NCBI GenBank assembly: GCA_030248135.1
Contig: JASANC010000456.1
Span: 62,001-126,000, forward strand
DNA from: Theristus sp. LFF4_11
Taxonomy: Eukaryota > Nematoda > Chromadorea > Monhysterida > Xyalidae
Length of the DNA stretch: 64,000 bases
Direction of reading: 5' to 3'
Part shown: positions 26,558-38,329 of the stretch, one piece after another
Layout: the number at the start of each line of letters is the position of its first letter
Numbering within the stretch: the stretch's first letter is position 1
The notes under the pieces: model-generated
Told to the model about the DNA's origin: nothing
What the model saw: the letters and a program-made list of their open reading frames with translations, nothing else
Databases searched by the model: none
Program-made: the position numbers and the translations under genes

Positions 26558-29500
26558 CTATTTTTTCTGAGGCCAGTCATCTGCAGTTGTTGTAGTATTT
26601 TTGTTGACTAGACATCATTTTTTCCGACGACTTCACTTGCTCGCAACCGCTTTTGCCACCACCTGAATTGATGTCGTTTTAAACCATTAAAAAACATCGC
26701 AGATTCAAAAAAAAATCGGCGATCGATTCCAGCCACGTTGTTCGAAAAAGGGAGGGGATTCTTTTTCACGTGATACAGGGTAGTCTAGTCAGTGCGGCCC
26801 AACTGCCCATTACAAAGCCGACCCCAGGGGGGTTTCGGGAACCGGTAATGCGGACTCAAAATTAGAAGTGAATAAAACTGTTCCACTGAGAACTCTTTGA
26901 AAACGACTGAAACGAAACGCACTTGCTGTTTGCAATTGCAACAGAGGAAAAAATCTACTGTTTGCCGCAATTGACGCTGTTTTTTTTCAGGATGATGAAT
27001 GAATTTGGAATGACGGACGATGGATTGGGACACTAGCGGGCTGCTAACAACAGCAAACCATTCCACATCTCCATCGCCAACACCACCCCAACGTGCCTGA
27101 TTCAAGTCCACCCCTGTCAGTGCCTGCAGCGCCGGCGGCAGCGTGCCAGCGAGTCGGCTGATTTCGCTGGTCGCACGATTCTCGCCACCAATCATCACGA
27201 TCTCCTTCGTCTTCGCCAGCGGCGCCGACACCTCGGCCGCAATCTGCGCGGGCGCAAAAAAAGTAACGGTGAGTTGTTGTCGTGGTGGAACATTGGGGGA
27301 AACTGTGCTGTTGCTGGATTTCAAACGAGCGAACAAACTGTCGGGCACGTGTGCACTAGTGTTGGTTGACTCTTGTCAGCTTATAGAACTTATAGAACTC
27401 TTATAGAACAGCATATCAACACCGACATGTGGGGTCTTACATATGTGTGGTGTGTGTCGACATGTGGTGGCGTAAATAAAATTCACACGCCAATTGCTAC
27501 CTAAACTCCGAAGTGGTGAAGACAGTGAACTCGGTACTTATTACACAATGTCGCCGTAAACCGCCAAACCCACAGGCCAAATTTTGCCATTATTTTCAAC
27601 ATGCAGGTTTAATTCGAAATGCGCGATATCAAAATTGACAGCGTGCACTCCACGCACACACACGTCGAGATTACATCAAAACGTGTGTGCAAATTGTAAA
27701 TCAATTCCCACAATCTGCGTCAGCTTTTTCGCAAGACTGACACAAACTGCCACCACGAATGTTCCAATGAACGCATGCGCCCGCACCTTCGGCAGCGCCT
27801 CCAACACGAGCGCCGTCACGGCGGCGTCGCCGTACTGTTTGTACGCGTCGGCCTTCATGCGCATTCGCTCCGCCTCCGCCTTGCCGACGGCCTCCACGAC
27901 GGCCGCTTCCGCCCCGCCGACCATTCGAACGGCCTCCGCATGCGCTTTCGCCTCCTCGATTGTTTTCGTCCTGGAGAAATGGGGACATTTTTTGTTGTTG
28001 TTTGGTTTTGGTTTCAATTTTTTGGTTGTATTTGGTTTGTTTAAGCAGTCTCCTTTGTGCGTGCCTTTGTTGAAAGTTTGTTTTTGGTACTGTAACTGCA
28101 GGTCACGTGATGTGCTTACAACGCCGAGATTTGCGTATTCTGTGGGCCAGTTTAGGTCAAGTTCGGGTCTCGTTTCATTGTTGACAGTTTCTGGTTTTGA
28201 GTACTGGTGAGGACTGACTCGTTTTGGATTAACGGACCAAAAGCGTGGTTTACTAACGAAGCGTGCTTTATCGGTGGCTCAGGAAAGAAAACCGCAAAGT
28301 TTCCACGAAAAGAATTTCAGGCCCTGCCCGACTTCTAAATGTCCGTATCCCTCATGATCAGGGAATGTTGTGTCCGTGAAAAGCAAGTGTAAATGGTACG
28401 CTGATGCAAACGCTCTTCAACAAGTGATAATCCGAGCCCCCTTACGACCGCTCTATTTTTCGAACGACTTTAAGTAAAAAAACCCAGCGCACTTTTTCCC
28501 CTCGGCGATCGTCTGCACTTTGTAGGCCTCCGCCTCGGCCGGCAGTCGCACGGTGCCGTACAACTCGGCCTCCTTCCGTTGGATCTCCTTCTCCTCGACC
28601 GTGATCTGCTTGCGGCGCTCGACGACCTCGACCTGGATCTCCTCCTGGCGGATCTTCTGTTGCTCCTTCGCCGCCTGCAGCTTGTACGCGAGCTCCGCTT
28701 CGGCTTTCTGGAAAACAACAATGGAAAAATGGACTACAGTCTAGTATGACCGTAAAAAGTATACAACAACTACAGTCCGTCTGGCTAATACACAGTGGCG
28801 GCCAAAAGTTGCGCGCGTGTTGCATCAGCCGTACAAACGCTATTATAAGAATTTATGGGCAACGTTGCGTTCACGGGACACTTTTCGACCCAACGTTGCC
28901 CACAAATTCTTATAATAGCGTTTGCGCGGCTAATGCAACACGCGCGCAATACACAGCACACGCGCGCAGCGTTCCAACACTTTTGGCCGCCACTGTACAT
29001 TTGTACTTGACAGGTGGACTGCAGGTGAGAATGTCAGCGACTCAGAAACGCGTCACAATGAAAGCCAAACACATCCACCGATTCAGCCATTTTATTCCGC
29101 GAAAAACAGGAAACTCTGAAAAAAAACTGTGTAAACAGCAAGTGGTACCAGAAACACGAACCTTCGTGTTGACCTCCTGGTCAAAGTTCGCCTGTTGCAG
29201 CTGATACTCGCGCTGCGCGTTCGCGATCTTTGTGTCCACTTGATAGCGAATGTCCATGGCCGCTTTTTGGCACTCCGCTTCCTGACAGAAAAGAAATCAA
29301 CGTCGGCTATTCGGTAATAAAATCAAATTCTATTCAATGGTGTCTCTAGGCAGCAACACAAATCAAGCGAACTGTGATTGACAATCAGATTTTTTTATAT
29401 TCAAAATCGAGGGAGTTATGGTATGAGTCATACCGTATTACCTCTAATAAACCCCCATGGGGGTTTATTTCTTCAGCGACTTCTGGGGGTGGGGGTTTAT

Positions 29501-32202
29501 TTTTGGGGGGGGGCTTTATTTTTGGGGGGGGGGGTTTATTTGGAAACCATTTTTAGGAGTGGGCAAAATGGCAAAAATACCTTCCATGGCAGGAAGGAAG
29601 TCGCAGAAACTTCTACTCTACATAGAAATTTTCTTTTACAACAGCCTTTTGTAATGAAATTACCATTAACTCATCCATTTGGGGCCTTTGGTAGCACAAT
29701 TTCATCATTTTCACTGCAACCAGCCACTGAATTCGCTGGGTATGTGTTTCAAACAGGTTTCAATAATCCCCCATGGGGGATTATTTTGGGGGGGGGGGAT
29801 TATTTGGAAACTTGTCGAGGGGGTGGGGGTTTATTTTGGGGGGGGTTAATTTTGGGGGGGGGTTTAATAGAGGTAATACGGTATGACCGTATGACTGAAC
29901 TGGCCATATCACATTCACAACAATCAGATAAGTTTGTTGCTTTTTCGTGACAAGCGTTTTTCAAAAAAAAAAACTCAATCTCATCTCATACGATTAATCA
30001 CCACACTCCGCTCAATAAAATCAAGCAAACAATCAAAATCACAAATCAATAATAAAAAGTCGCAGCTGACCTTGATTCCGGCGTCACGGTTCGCCTCGGC
30101 CACGCCGATCTCGGCGTCTCGTTTCACGTTGGCCGTTTGCGTCTTGCCGAGCGAGTCCAGGTACTCCACAGCGTCAACGACGTCCTCGAATGGGCAAAGA
30201 AAATGAAGAAATGTAAAACTTAAAAAAAACTGCGAAACAAGTAACACTGAGCGACTGAACGAAGACCGCAATATCGTTTGTATACAGTCGAACTCTAAAC
30301 CGCCGATAGCCGACACATTAGAGTTCGACTGCAGTTGCTTCTGTTGTTTTTGTCACCTTGATCGTGAATGAAAGAATCTCCATGCCCATGCGACCGAGGT
30401 CGGGTGCGGCAACCTGGCGAACCATGTCGGCGAACGTGTCGCGGTCTTGGTAAACCGCCTCCACGGTCATAGTGCCTGAAAAAAAAACATCACAAATATT
30501 GTGCAGAGAAACGTCCTTTTGGTCACCTCCCCACGACACCACATCGAAAATCAGGAATCTAATCGTCATTTCACAATGAAAGTTTTTTTTGTGATTTTCT
30601 GGGCTGCGGAATGGACACTGTAAACAAAGGTCCTGGGTTAGATGTGGACACTTCAGTAGCTGTCCTACGATATCTCCGGACAGTTTTTCGCTCTCAATCT
30701 CAACTGTCAATCCACGCATTACCGAGGTCGAACTTTCAAAACACGCTGTTGCTGAGGGTAAGGCTGACGCTGAATTAATTCACATATCCAGACCCTACAA
30801 ACTGCATGTAAGCATTTGTCACAATAGAACAAAATCAGTGGAAATTGGAGCCACAAGTTCTCAATGTTACACCGACCCATGATTGCGCGTAAATGACCGT
30901 CAAGGGTTTGAAGGAGAATCTCGGCAATGTGGTGCACGGACTTGCCGAGGAATTGCTCGCAGGCCGTTTCAAGCAGCCCTTTTTCGGTCATCACTTTCAC
31001 CTGGAAATTTAATTGAGGCTTTTTTTGTGTCCGGGTCTGAGTGTGACAAATTTTCATCAGAAAATAGAGAGCAGCAGAAAAATACATGAACTTCTGCTGC
31101 CTATTTCACCATTTTTTTACAAATCACAATAAGACTTACTTTTGACAAACGAGCGACAAAAATAACAAACCTGTGCCACCCCAGTCACCGTCAGCGGCAC
31201 ACCCTGCGCTGTCTCAACGTTTTCACAGCGCGGATTCAACGTCATCACCTCGAGACTCAGTCTGAGAAAAAAACAAAAAATCAGCTGCGCCAAAAGAAGT
31301 CGCGGAAACATTGTTGATTCGATTCGAAAACATTCTGAGTGTTCAAAATTTGTCAGTTTGCCAGTTTTGTGACGACAGAGAATGAGATAACCGACAAAAA
31401 ACACTAAAACCACGAAAACATAGCAAAAAAGCGCTGAAAACACCCAAAACAATTGCAAATGGTTGAGCATAATGTGCTGCAAAACACGCCTGCAAAATTG
31501 GATTTCAGTTTAGCCCCTTTACGTGCTTTTATATAAAAGGAATAACAGGCCAAACTGCAGAAATTCATCTTTACAACAAAAAATGAAGCAGCGTATTGGT
31601 AAATACGAAACAGAAAACGTTCCACTCCCACCGGTTCTCATCTCAGAACTACTTCAAGCCTGTATGTGTTTCGGGTGTTTGAGTAAAACTGGTGTTTTTT
31701 GGATGACAAGCGCATGACGACGTCATTTCATGTCGAATAAGACACGTTCGAATAAAGAAATAAATATAAATAATAACACACCTCTGCACGTCCGTGATAC
31801 ACCACCACGCCCATCCCCAGCCGCCGATTGTGATCGTCTTGCTTGCGGCGCCGAAACAGCCGCCTAAAATTAAAACAATGTTTAAACAAAGCCTAAAATT
31901 AAAATTTGTCGTCGTTCCGTTATTCCGTTTTTTGCACTCCAGTAATAAAAGTTTATATCAAAATTCTTTGTCCCTATAAATTGAAATTCTCAGTTTGGAC
32001 CGACAGACCTTGGCATCGGTGCCTGTGGTTAGTTTCTTGAAAGGTGAAAAGTGACTAAAAAACAAAAAGCTCAGACGTCGACTGATTAAAAAAACAAAAA
32101 AGAAACAAAAGAAAACAAAGCGAACAACAACAAGGCCGTGAAACTTTTCCAACCGGAGACAACAAGAGCTTCATTCGGTCCAACAGTGTTGATATTTCCC
32201 AT
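26558..32202 (-). CDS. FLOT2: Flotillin-2 (SPFH/PHB membrane-microdomain scaffold)
   Basis: Flotillins line the cytosolic face of ordered membrane microdomains, oligomerise with flotillin-1 and act in endocytosis and signalling. Exons keep phase throughout: 32202-32154, 31863-31782, 31261-31171, 31000-30877, 30475-30357, 30184-30071, 29281-29162, 28707-28493, 27970-27787, 27243-27093 and 26580-26558. They give 423 residues against 428 in human FLOT2. The start MGNINTVGPNEALVVSGG has Gly2 for myristoylation. The SPFH domain covers about residues 30-190, with WGWAWWCITDVQR, VTGVAQVKVMTEK and AAPDLGRMGMEILSFTIK as landmarks. About residues 190-370 form the Glu/Ala-rich flotillin coiled coil (for example AEAAVVEAVGKAEAERM). 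The C-terminal part contains LTGVDLNQA. Human Cys4, a palmitoylation site, is Ile here, while the Cys of GGC near residue 19 is kept. The seven-codon last exon (HDWPQKK, stop) is inferred from phase, acceptor and the nearby polyadenylation signal. Confidence 0.93.
28793..28996. mobile_element. Tc1/mariner-type MITE, flotillin-2 intron
   Basis: About 204 bp. Ends CAGTGGCGGCCAAAAGTTG and CACTTTTGGCCGCCACTG are inverted repeats of the CAGTG...CACTG kind typical of Tc1/mariner elements, with TA after the right end. Long inner arms pair AACGCTATTATAAGAATTT with its complement, so nearly the whole unit folds. No transposase. Confidence 0.8.
29425..29892. mobile_element. Inverted-repeat element with TTTATTTTGGGG arrays, flotillin-2 intron
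   Basis: Outer ends GTCATACCGTATTACCTCTA and TAGAGGTAATACGGTATGAC are inverted repeats. Next to each end stand several units of TTTATTT or GATTATTT followed by 5-11 G. The ~170-bp centre has no ORF of note. On the minus (sense) strand of flotillin-2 these are C runs. Confidence 0.8.
30285..30332. mobile_element. Minimal 48-bp copy of the CAGTCGAACTCTA family, flotillin-2 intron
   Basis: Only the terminal repeats remain: CAGTCGAACTCTAAAC, a short CGCCGATAGCCG-containing centre, then TTAGAGTTCGACTG. The ends are almost perfect, so this copy is either a young internal-deletion derivative or the minimal mobile unit. Confidence 0.7.
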
Positions 32203-32459
32203 TTTTTGGCTCGTTTCGTTCCGTCCACAGTCGCACAATCTGCAAATCACTTTACAAACAACTATTTCGATGAGTCAGCGTTGCGCGCCCACGTCGAAGC
32301 GTGTGCTGGTGCTGTGCTCGAGCTCGCGTAGTTGGTCGCTTCGGGTTCAGTCGTCAGACTGTCGTATCGATCGATCTAAAATCCGTCCCGTTCTCCACTC
32401 TGTTCCAATTCAGACAAATAACGTTGTGATCAGTGAGAGTCAGGGTTGTAGTCAGTACC

Positions 32460-32640
32460 GTGGGCCCAAAACAATTTTCGAAGGGGGGGTATGGTGGACC
32501 CGATTTGTATACATACTTAAAAGTGATTTTTTTGATTTCTGATAAATGGTTGCTTGCAATGAGTCGTTGTAGGTTCCTAATCCTAATCCTAATCCTAATC
32601 CTAAGCCAAGCCTTTTTTATAAGGTGAAAATGATCAATTT
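32460..32640. repeat. Fragment related to the 15.4-15.8 kb inverted-repeat element
   Basis: Shares long stretches with about 15470-15660: TTGTATACAT, TTAAAAGTGATTTTT, TTGCAATGAGTCGT, GTAGGTTCCTAATCC and CCAAGCCTTTTT. Here ATCCTA is repeated four times. A shorter relic lies at about 38355-38415. Confidence 0.6.
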
Positions 32641-32749
32641 AGTTTTTGCATTTTTTTCTTTCCTGTGTTAAAGGGCAGGGGCCACCACTACTGCACATGC
32701 ACCTGTTTTAATAATGATGCATTACGGGTATGGTGCCGTGGGGGGGGGG

Positions 32750-33491
32750 TAGGGTTGTTAAACAAAAATGAAAATTTTTTTTTTTAAAAAAAAAAGTGAT
32801 TAAAAAAAAAACAAAAATGCCGATTTTTTTTTTTAAAAAAAAAAATTCGAAAAATTTTCCTCTAATATGCTCTGAAAACCTCAATTTTGGCACAATTTTT
32901 CGAAAGTTCAACAAAAATTTTCTTTGATTATACCTCGTAAAACCTTTAGCAGTCGATTTTGGGCCGTTTTACCGACTGATTTTAGGCTTCGACAACATCT
33001 GCGATGAAGTTTTTGAGCGTCCCAAAGCTTAGCCTACCATTTCCGATGCAGATAAGGTGACGATTAGCCTCGCAGAGCGTCCGATTGTGCTCGCTGCACC
33101 GTTTGCAAGCGCTACGTTGTCTGGTTGCTGCTTCGTGTCGTGTCGTCGCGACACCATCAGAAGAATTGATCGAATTTCAAGGCGGTATGTTTGTCTTCAC
33201 TTCAGCATTAGCTTAGCTGGGGAGAATTAGTGACGTTTTGGAGGTCAAAACACAAGAAGAGGCATGGTGACGGTTTGGAAAAGGGGTAATTGAGGTCACC
33301 AAAACAAAATCTGCAAAGTTCCGCCATACGGGTGTCATTCGGGAGGCGCTTGCATATCATATGTGGTTCTTCGGACTCCCTGATTGATTTAGCACAACTT
33401 TGATTTTTGAAATTTTTTTTTTTAAAAAAAAAATTTTTTTTTTTAAAAAAAAAACAAAAATGACGATTTTTGTTTTTTTTAACAACCCTAG
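32750..33491 (+). mobile_element. Inverted-repeat element, family alpha, copy 1
   Basis: Starts with TAGGGTTGTTAAACAAAAAT and ends with AACAACCCTA; both ends continue inward as long A and T runs able to form a stem. The ~500-bp interior has no ORF beyond homopolymer artefacts. It is almost identical to the reverse complement of 37608-38323, so the family moved or was copied recently. No transposase is encoded, so it is non-autonomous. Confidence 0.75.
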
Positions 33492-33618
33492 TGCCGACCA
33501 AAAAGTGAGGGGGGGGGTCCAACCTATGGTAACGTGGGACCCCCATGGGGGTCCTATGGGGGGGTGCATTTTTTCAAAATTTTCTGTGGGGGGGGTCCGT
33601 CCACCCCCCCCCCCCACC

Positions 33619-34662
33619 TAAGGTTAGGGGTTTTGAAAAAAAAAATTTTTTATTTTTTTTTCGTTTTTTTTGAAAAAAAAATTTGGATTTTTTTTTTCAA
33701 ACTTAAAAAAATTTGAAAAATTTTTCTTCTACTTTGCTCTGAAAATTCGATTTATGGCATAATTTTTTGAAAGTTCAAACCAAATTTTCTTCCCAACTTC
33801 TTTGTGTGCTACATGTCCCAACTACATGTCATTATTTGGTCGATTTGACCGACGTACTCCATGTTTTTCGATTTGGATGACTTCTAGAGTCAATTTTTAG
33901 CGTTGAAATGACTTAACTGAATTGAAATATCGTTTCAGAAATCGTTTTCTTGCAACTTAGAACATGTTTTTTCAGTCGGTAGGCCATGAGATGAACATGA
34001 TATTTTGTTGATTGGCGTATGTTATAGGTCTACAATGGAGTTGTGCGATATATTGTTAAACAATTGGAGCGGAGATGTTGGTTAATACCACATCACACGA
34101 CCGTTTTTCAGATACCCGATAACATGGCCACATGTTAAAACTTGCGTGCTGAGCTAAACTAACGTGTTAAACTTGCGTCTGTCAGTTGCCCGCAACGTGA
34201 TCGCGAAATCATGGTACGTGTTTTCGATACGATGATTTGAAGAGTGGGCTCTCGCCATGTGGCAGATAGCATAGCTGGTTGAACCTGAAAGTAAGTGTCT
34301 TGGGGGGGGGGGCGACCGGGTCGACAGGGGTTGCCGACTCAGCTACAGCAAACAGGAATTTTTGAACACAGTCAAATTTTGGTAATTTTCTAAAGAGGAA
34401 CAACTAAGAACGGTTCAATATTCAAGTACACGTCGAAAATTGTCCTGTTTTACTGTTGAAAATGCAACTTTCCCTCTATGAAATGGACATAATTTCAATA
34501 AAACACGATTTTCGCTCTTATAGTTTTCCGGATCGTTCTGAAAATAGTCTAGATGAACTCAGCTCGACGAGACGCTTCGAACAAACCTAACTTGTAAAAA
34601 AAAATTTTTTTTATTTTTTTTCAATTTAAAAAAAATCCGGATTTTTTTTACCCCTAACCCTA
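33619..34662 (-). mobile_element. Inverted-repeat element, family beta, copy 1
   Basis: Bounded by AGGTTAGGGGTTTTG and CCCCTAACCCTA with A/T-run stems inside each end; about 1.04 kb. Its interior is the reverse complement of 35020-35890, nearly base for base. Contains a G run in the middle that pairs with a C run in the other copies. No convincing protein. Confidence 0.75.
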
Positions 34663-34962
34663 CCCCCACCCCCCATGAGATTTTTTCGCTTAAATTTTGA
34701 AGGAAAAACGCTAAATTTTGCTGCAAAATCTTTGAAATTACAATGAAGAATGTCAAGTTATCATATATTTAGCTTATATTATAGACTTTAAAGACAAAAA
34801 ATCATGATTTTTGAGCAAAAATTCATGATTTTTGGGTGGTCCGAGAAAATTTTTGGGGGTGTCACTGTTACTTAGGTCCATGTAGGGGGGGTAGGGGGTG
34901 TCTAGCAAATTTCGAGGGGGGGTGTGGATGGTCCAGTGTCAGGTTTTGGGGGGTGGGCGTGA

Positions 34963-35998
34963 CTAGAGATAGGGGAAAAAAAATCCGGATTTTTTTTAAT
35001 TAAATTTTTTTTTAAATTTTTTTTACAAGTTAGATTTGTTCGAAGCGTCTCGTCGAGCTGAGTTCATCTAGACTATTTTCAGAACGATCCGGAAAACTAT
35101 AAGAGCGAAAATCGTGTTTTATTGAAATTATGTCCATTTCATAGAGGGAAAGTTGCATTTTCAACAGTAAAACAGGACAATTTTCGACGTGTACTTGAAT
35201 ATTGAACCGTTCTTAGTTGTTCCTCTTTAGAAAATTACCAAAATTTGACTGTGTTCAAAAATTCCTGTTTGCTGTAGCTAAGTCGGCAACCCCTGTCGAC
35301 CCAGTCGCCCCCCCCCCCCAAGACACTTACTTTCAGGTTCAACCAGCTATGCTATCTGCCACATGGCGAGAGCCCACTCTTCAAATCATCGTATCGAAAA
35401 CACGTACCATGATTTCGCGATCACGTTGCGGGCAACTGACAGACGCAAGTTTAACACGTTAGTTTAGCTCAGCACACAAGTTTTAACATGTGGCCATGTT
35501 ATCGGGTATCTGAAAAACGGTCGTGTGATGTGGTATTAACCAACATCCCCGCTCCAATTGTTTAACAATATATCGCACAACTCCATTGTAGACCTATAAC
35601 GTACGCCAATCAACAAGATATCATGTTCATCTCATGGCCTACCGACTGAAAAAACATGTTCTAAGTTGCAAGAAAACGATTTCTGAAACGATATTTCAAT
35701 TCAGTTAAGTCATTTCAACGCTAAAAATTGACTCTAGAAGTCATCCAAATCGAAAAACATGGAGTACGTCGGTCAAAATGACCAAATAATGACATGTACC
35801 TAAGCACACAAAGAAGTTGGGAAGAAAATTTGGTTTGAACTTTCAAAAAATTATGCCATAAATCGAATTTTCAGAGCAAAGTAAAAGAAAAAATTTTCAA
35901 ATTTTTTTTTTTAAGTTTAAAAAAAATCCAAATTTTTTTTTTCAAAAAAAAACAAAAAAAAATAATAAAAATTTTTTTTTCAAAGCCCCTAACCCTAG
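34963..35998 (+). mobile_element. Inverted-repeat element, family beta, copy 2
   Basis: About 1.04 kb from CTAGAGATAGGGGAAAA to CCCCTAACCCTAG, opposite in orientation to copy 1 and separated from it by about 300 bp of G-rich sequence. The two copies together make a very large imperfect palindrome. Confidence 0.75.
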
Positions 35999-36054
35999 GC
36001 GTGACCCCCCCCCCACCCCCCACGCGGAGGTCTCGGGTACTCTGGGGGGTGTAC

Positions 36055-36784
36055 CTAGAGATGTAAGGGTCAAAAAAAAATTTTTTTTAAATTTAAAATG
36101 AGCATTTTTTTATTAAAAATTTTTGAAATTTTTTCTTTAATGTGCCCTGAAAATGCCGTTTTTGGCATAATTTTTTGAAAGTTCAACAAAAATTTTCTTT
36201 GACTTTACCTTGTCACTTAGTCTTTAACGCTGCAGGTGGTATTCTGGATTGATTTATCGACTGTTTTCAGCCTTGGTGAGTGATGATCGACTCGCGCATT
36301 GAAGTACTTGAGCGTCGCAAAGGCTAGTTCAACAAATTCCGATGCCGCTAAGGTGAGATAGAAGCAGAGAACTCACATTTACGCATCGTTTTTCAGGATC
36401 TCGAAAGGTCGAAATTGCACTGTCTGCCACTGCAAGGCAAGCGTAACTTCGTTGGTTGCTCGTTGCTGTTTCGCCTCGTGTCGTCAGCATGATCACACCG
36501 GTTTGTTGTTGAACTTGTTTCCGTGTTATTTGAGGTGAATTGAGACTTGAGAGGCAAAACACGAGACGTGATGTCGTCGGTGGGAAAATGGGGTCGCCGA
36601 AACCGAGTCTGAAATTTTCACCCTCCTCCCATATGAGTGGGGGTCATATGGTAAGTCGGTGGCTCCTCAGATGGTGATATTCGGACTCCCTGAAAAATTC
36701 TGAACAACTTATTTAAAACAAAAATTAAAAAAAAATTTTTTTTAAGAAAAAAAATAGAAATTTTTTTTTTCTTGACATCTCTAG
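36055..36784 (+). mobile_element. Inverted-repeat element, family gamma
   Basis: Bounded by CTAGAGATGT and ACATCTCTAG with A/T-run stems. The interior is diverged but shares with families alpha and beta a block containing TTTTTGAAAGTTCAA and AAATTTTCTT, so the three families are related. Flanked on both sides by G/C homopolymer DNA and by almost the same spacer (CTCTGGGGGGTGTACCTAG). Confidence 0.65.
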
Positions 36785-36873
36785 GTGTACCCCCCCCCCC
36801 ACCCCCCCTCGTCTTCGGTACTGGCACGGTGCCCCCCCCCACCCGACGGTCTCTGGTGCTCTGGGGGGTGTAC

Positions 36874-37560
36874 CTAGGGTTAGGGGAAAAAAAAAATCCG
36901 GATTTTTTTTTTAAATTAAAAAAAAATTTTAAAAAAAAAAATTTTTACAAGTTAGGTTTGTTCGAAGCGTCTCGTCGAGCTGAGTTCATCTAGACTATTT
37001 TCAGAACGATCCGGAAAACTATAAGAGCGAAAATCGTGTTTTATTGAAATTATGTCCATTTCATAGAGGGAAAGTTGCATTTTCAACAGTAAAACAGGAC
37101 AATTTTCGACGTGTACTTGAATATTGAACCGCTCTTAGTTGTTCCTCTTCAGAAAATTACCAAAATTTGACTGTGTTCAAAAATTCCTGTTTGCTGTAGC
37201 TAAGTCGGCAACCCCTGTCGACCCGGTCGCCCCCCCCCCAAGACACTTACTTTCAGGTTCAACCAGCTGTGCTATCTGCCACATGGCGAGAGCCCACTCT
37301 TCAAATCATCGTATCGAAAACACGTACCATGATTTCGCGATCACGTTGCGGGCAACTGACAGACGCAAGTTTAACACGTTAGTTTAGCTCAGCACGCAAG
37401 TTTTAACATGTGGCCATGTTATCGGGCATCTGAAAAACGGTCGTGTGATGTGGTATTAACCAACATCTCCGCTCCAATTGTTTAACAATATATCGCACAA
37501 CTCCATTGTAGACCTATAACATACGCCAATCAACAAAATATCATGTTCATCTCATGGCCT
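36874..37560 (+). mobile_element. Inverted-repeat element, family beta, copy 3, truncated
   Basis: Starts CTAGGGTTAGGGGAAAA and follows copy 2 closely, then stops abruptly at CTCATGGCCT (37560), about 50 bp before alpha copy 2. The missing right third points to deletion or to interruption by a later insertion. Confidence 0.7.
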
Positions 37561-37607
37561 AATTTTTTAATGGCTGAAAAATTTTCGGCTGAGGGGGGGG
37601 GGTGGAC

Positions 37608-38323
37608 TAGGGTTGTTAAAAAAAACAAAAATCGTCATTTTTGTTTAAAAAAAAATTTTTTTTTCAAATTTCAAAAATCAAAGTTGTGCTAAATCAATCA
37701 GGGAGTCCGAAGAACCACATATGATATGCAAGCGCCTCCCGAATGACTCCCGTATGGCGGAACTTTGCAGATTTTGTTTTGGTGACCTCAATTACCCCTT
37801 TTCCAAACCGTCACCATGCCTCTTCTTGTGTTTTGACCTCCAAAACGTCACTAATTGTCCCCAGCTAAGCTAATGCTAAAGTGAAGACAAACATACCGCC
37901 TTGAAATTCGATCAATTCTTCTGATGGTGTCGCGACGACACGACACGAAGCAGCAACCAGACAACGTAGCGCTTGCAAACGGAGCAGCGAGCACAATCGG
38001 ACGCTCTGCGAGGCGAATCGTCACCTTATCTGCATCGAAATGGTAGGCTAAGCTTTGGGACGCTCAAAAACTTCATCGCAGATGTTGTCGAAGCCTAAAA
38101 TCAGTCGGTAAAACGGCCCAAAATCGACTGCTAAAGGTTTTACGAGGTATAATCAAAGAAAATTTTTGTTGAACTTTCGAAAAATTGTGCCAAAATTGAG
38201 GTTTTCAGAGCATATTGTAGGAAAATTTTTCGAATTTAAAAAAAAAAAAATCGGCATTTTTGTTTTTTTTTTCAATCACTTTTTTTAAAAAAAAAAATTT
38301 TTCATTTTTGTTTAACAACCCTA
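37608..38323 (-). mobile_element. Inverted-repeat element, family alpha, copy 2
   Basis: Runs from CTAGGGTTGTTAAA to TTTAACAACCCTAG. Reverse complement of copy 1 with very few differences over about 700 bp. Closes the array on its right side. Confidence 0.75.
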
Positions 38324-38329
38324 GGGACC

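Noticed and set aside
28442..28825. 127-codon Arg/Glu-rich minus ORF
   Set aside because: Wrong-frame shadow of flotillin-2 exon 8 (28707-28493).
29378..29950. 190-codon plus-strand ORF in the flotillin-2 region
   Set aside because: It runs through the G-run element; the Gly-rich composition comes from the repeat and flotillin-2 exons are on the other strand.
33357..33617. Short ORFs rich in Phe/Lys or Gly/Pro in the repeat array
   Set aside because: They are translations of A, T, G and C homopolymers.
35217..35462. ORF FRKLPKFDCVQKFLFAVAKS, also at 34209 (minus), 37139 and 41629
   Set aside because: It recurs only because family beta is repeated. It lacks an ATG, changes frame at the C run in each copy, and matches no protein family I know.
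33601..35998. TTAGGG / CCCTAA motifs as an internal telomere
   Set aside because: Only one or two units occur at each place, always at element ends, never in long tandem runs.
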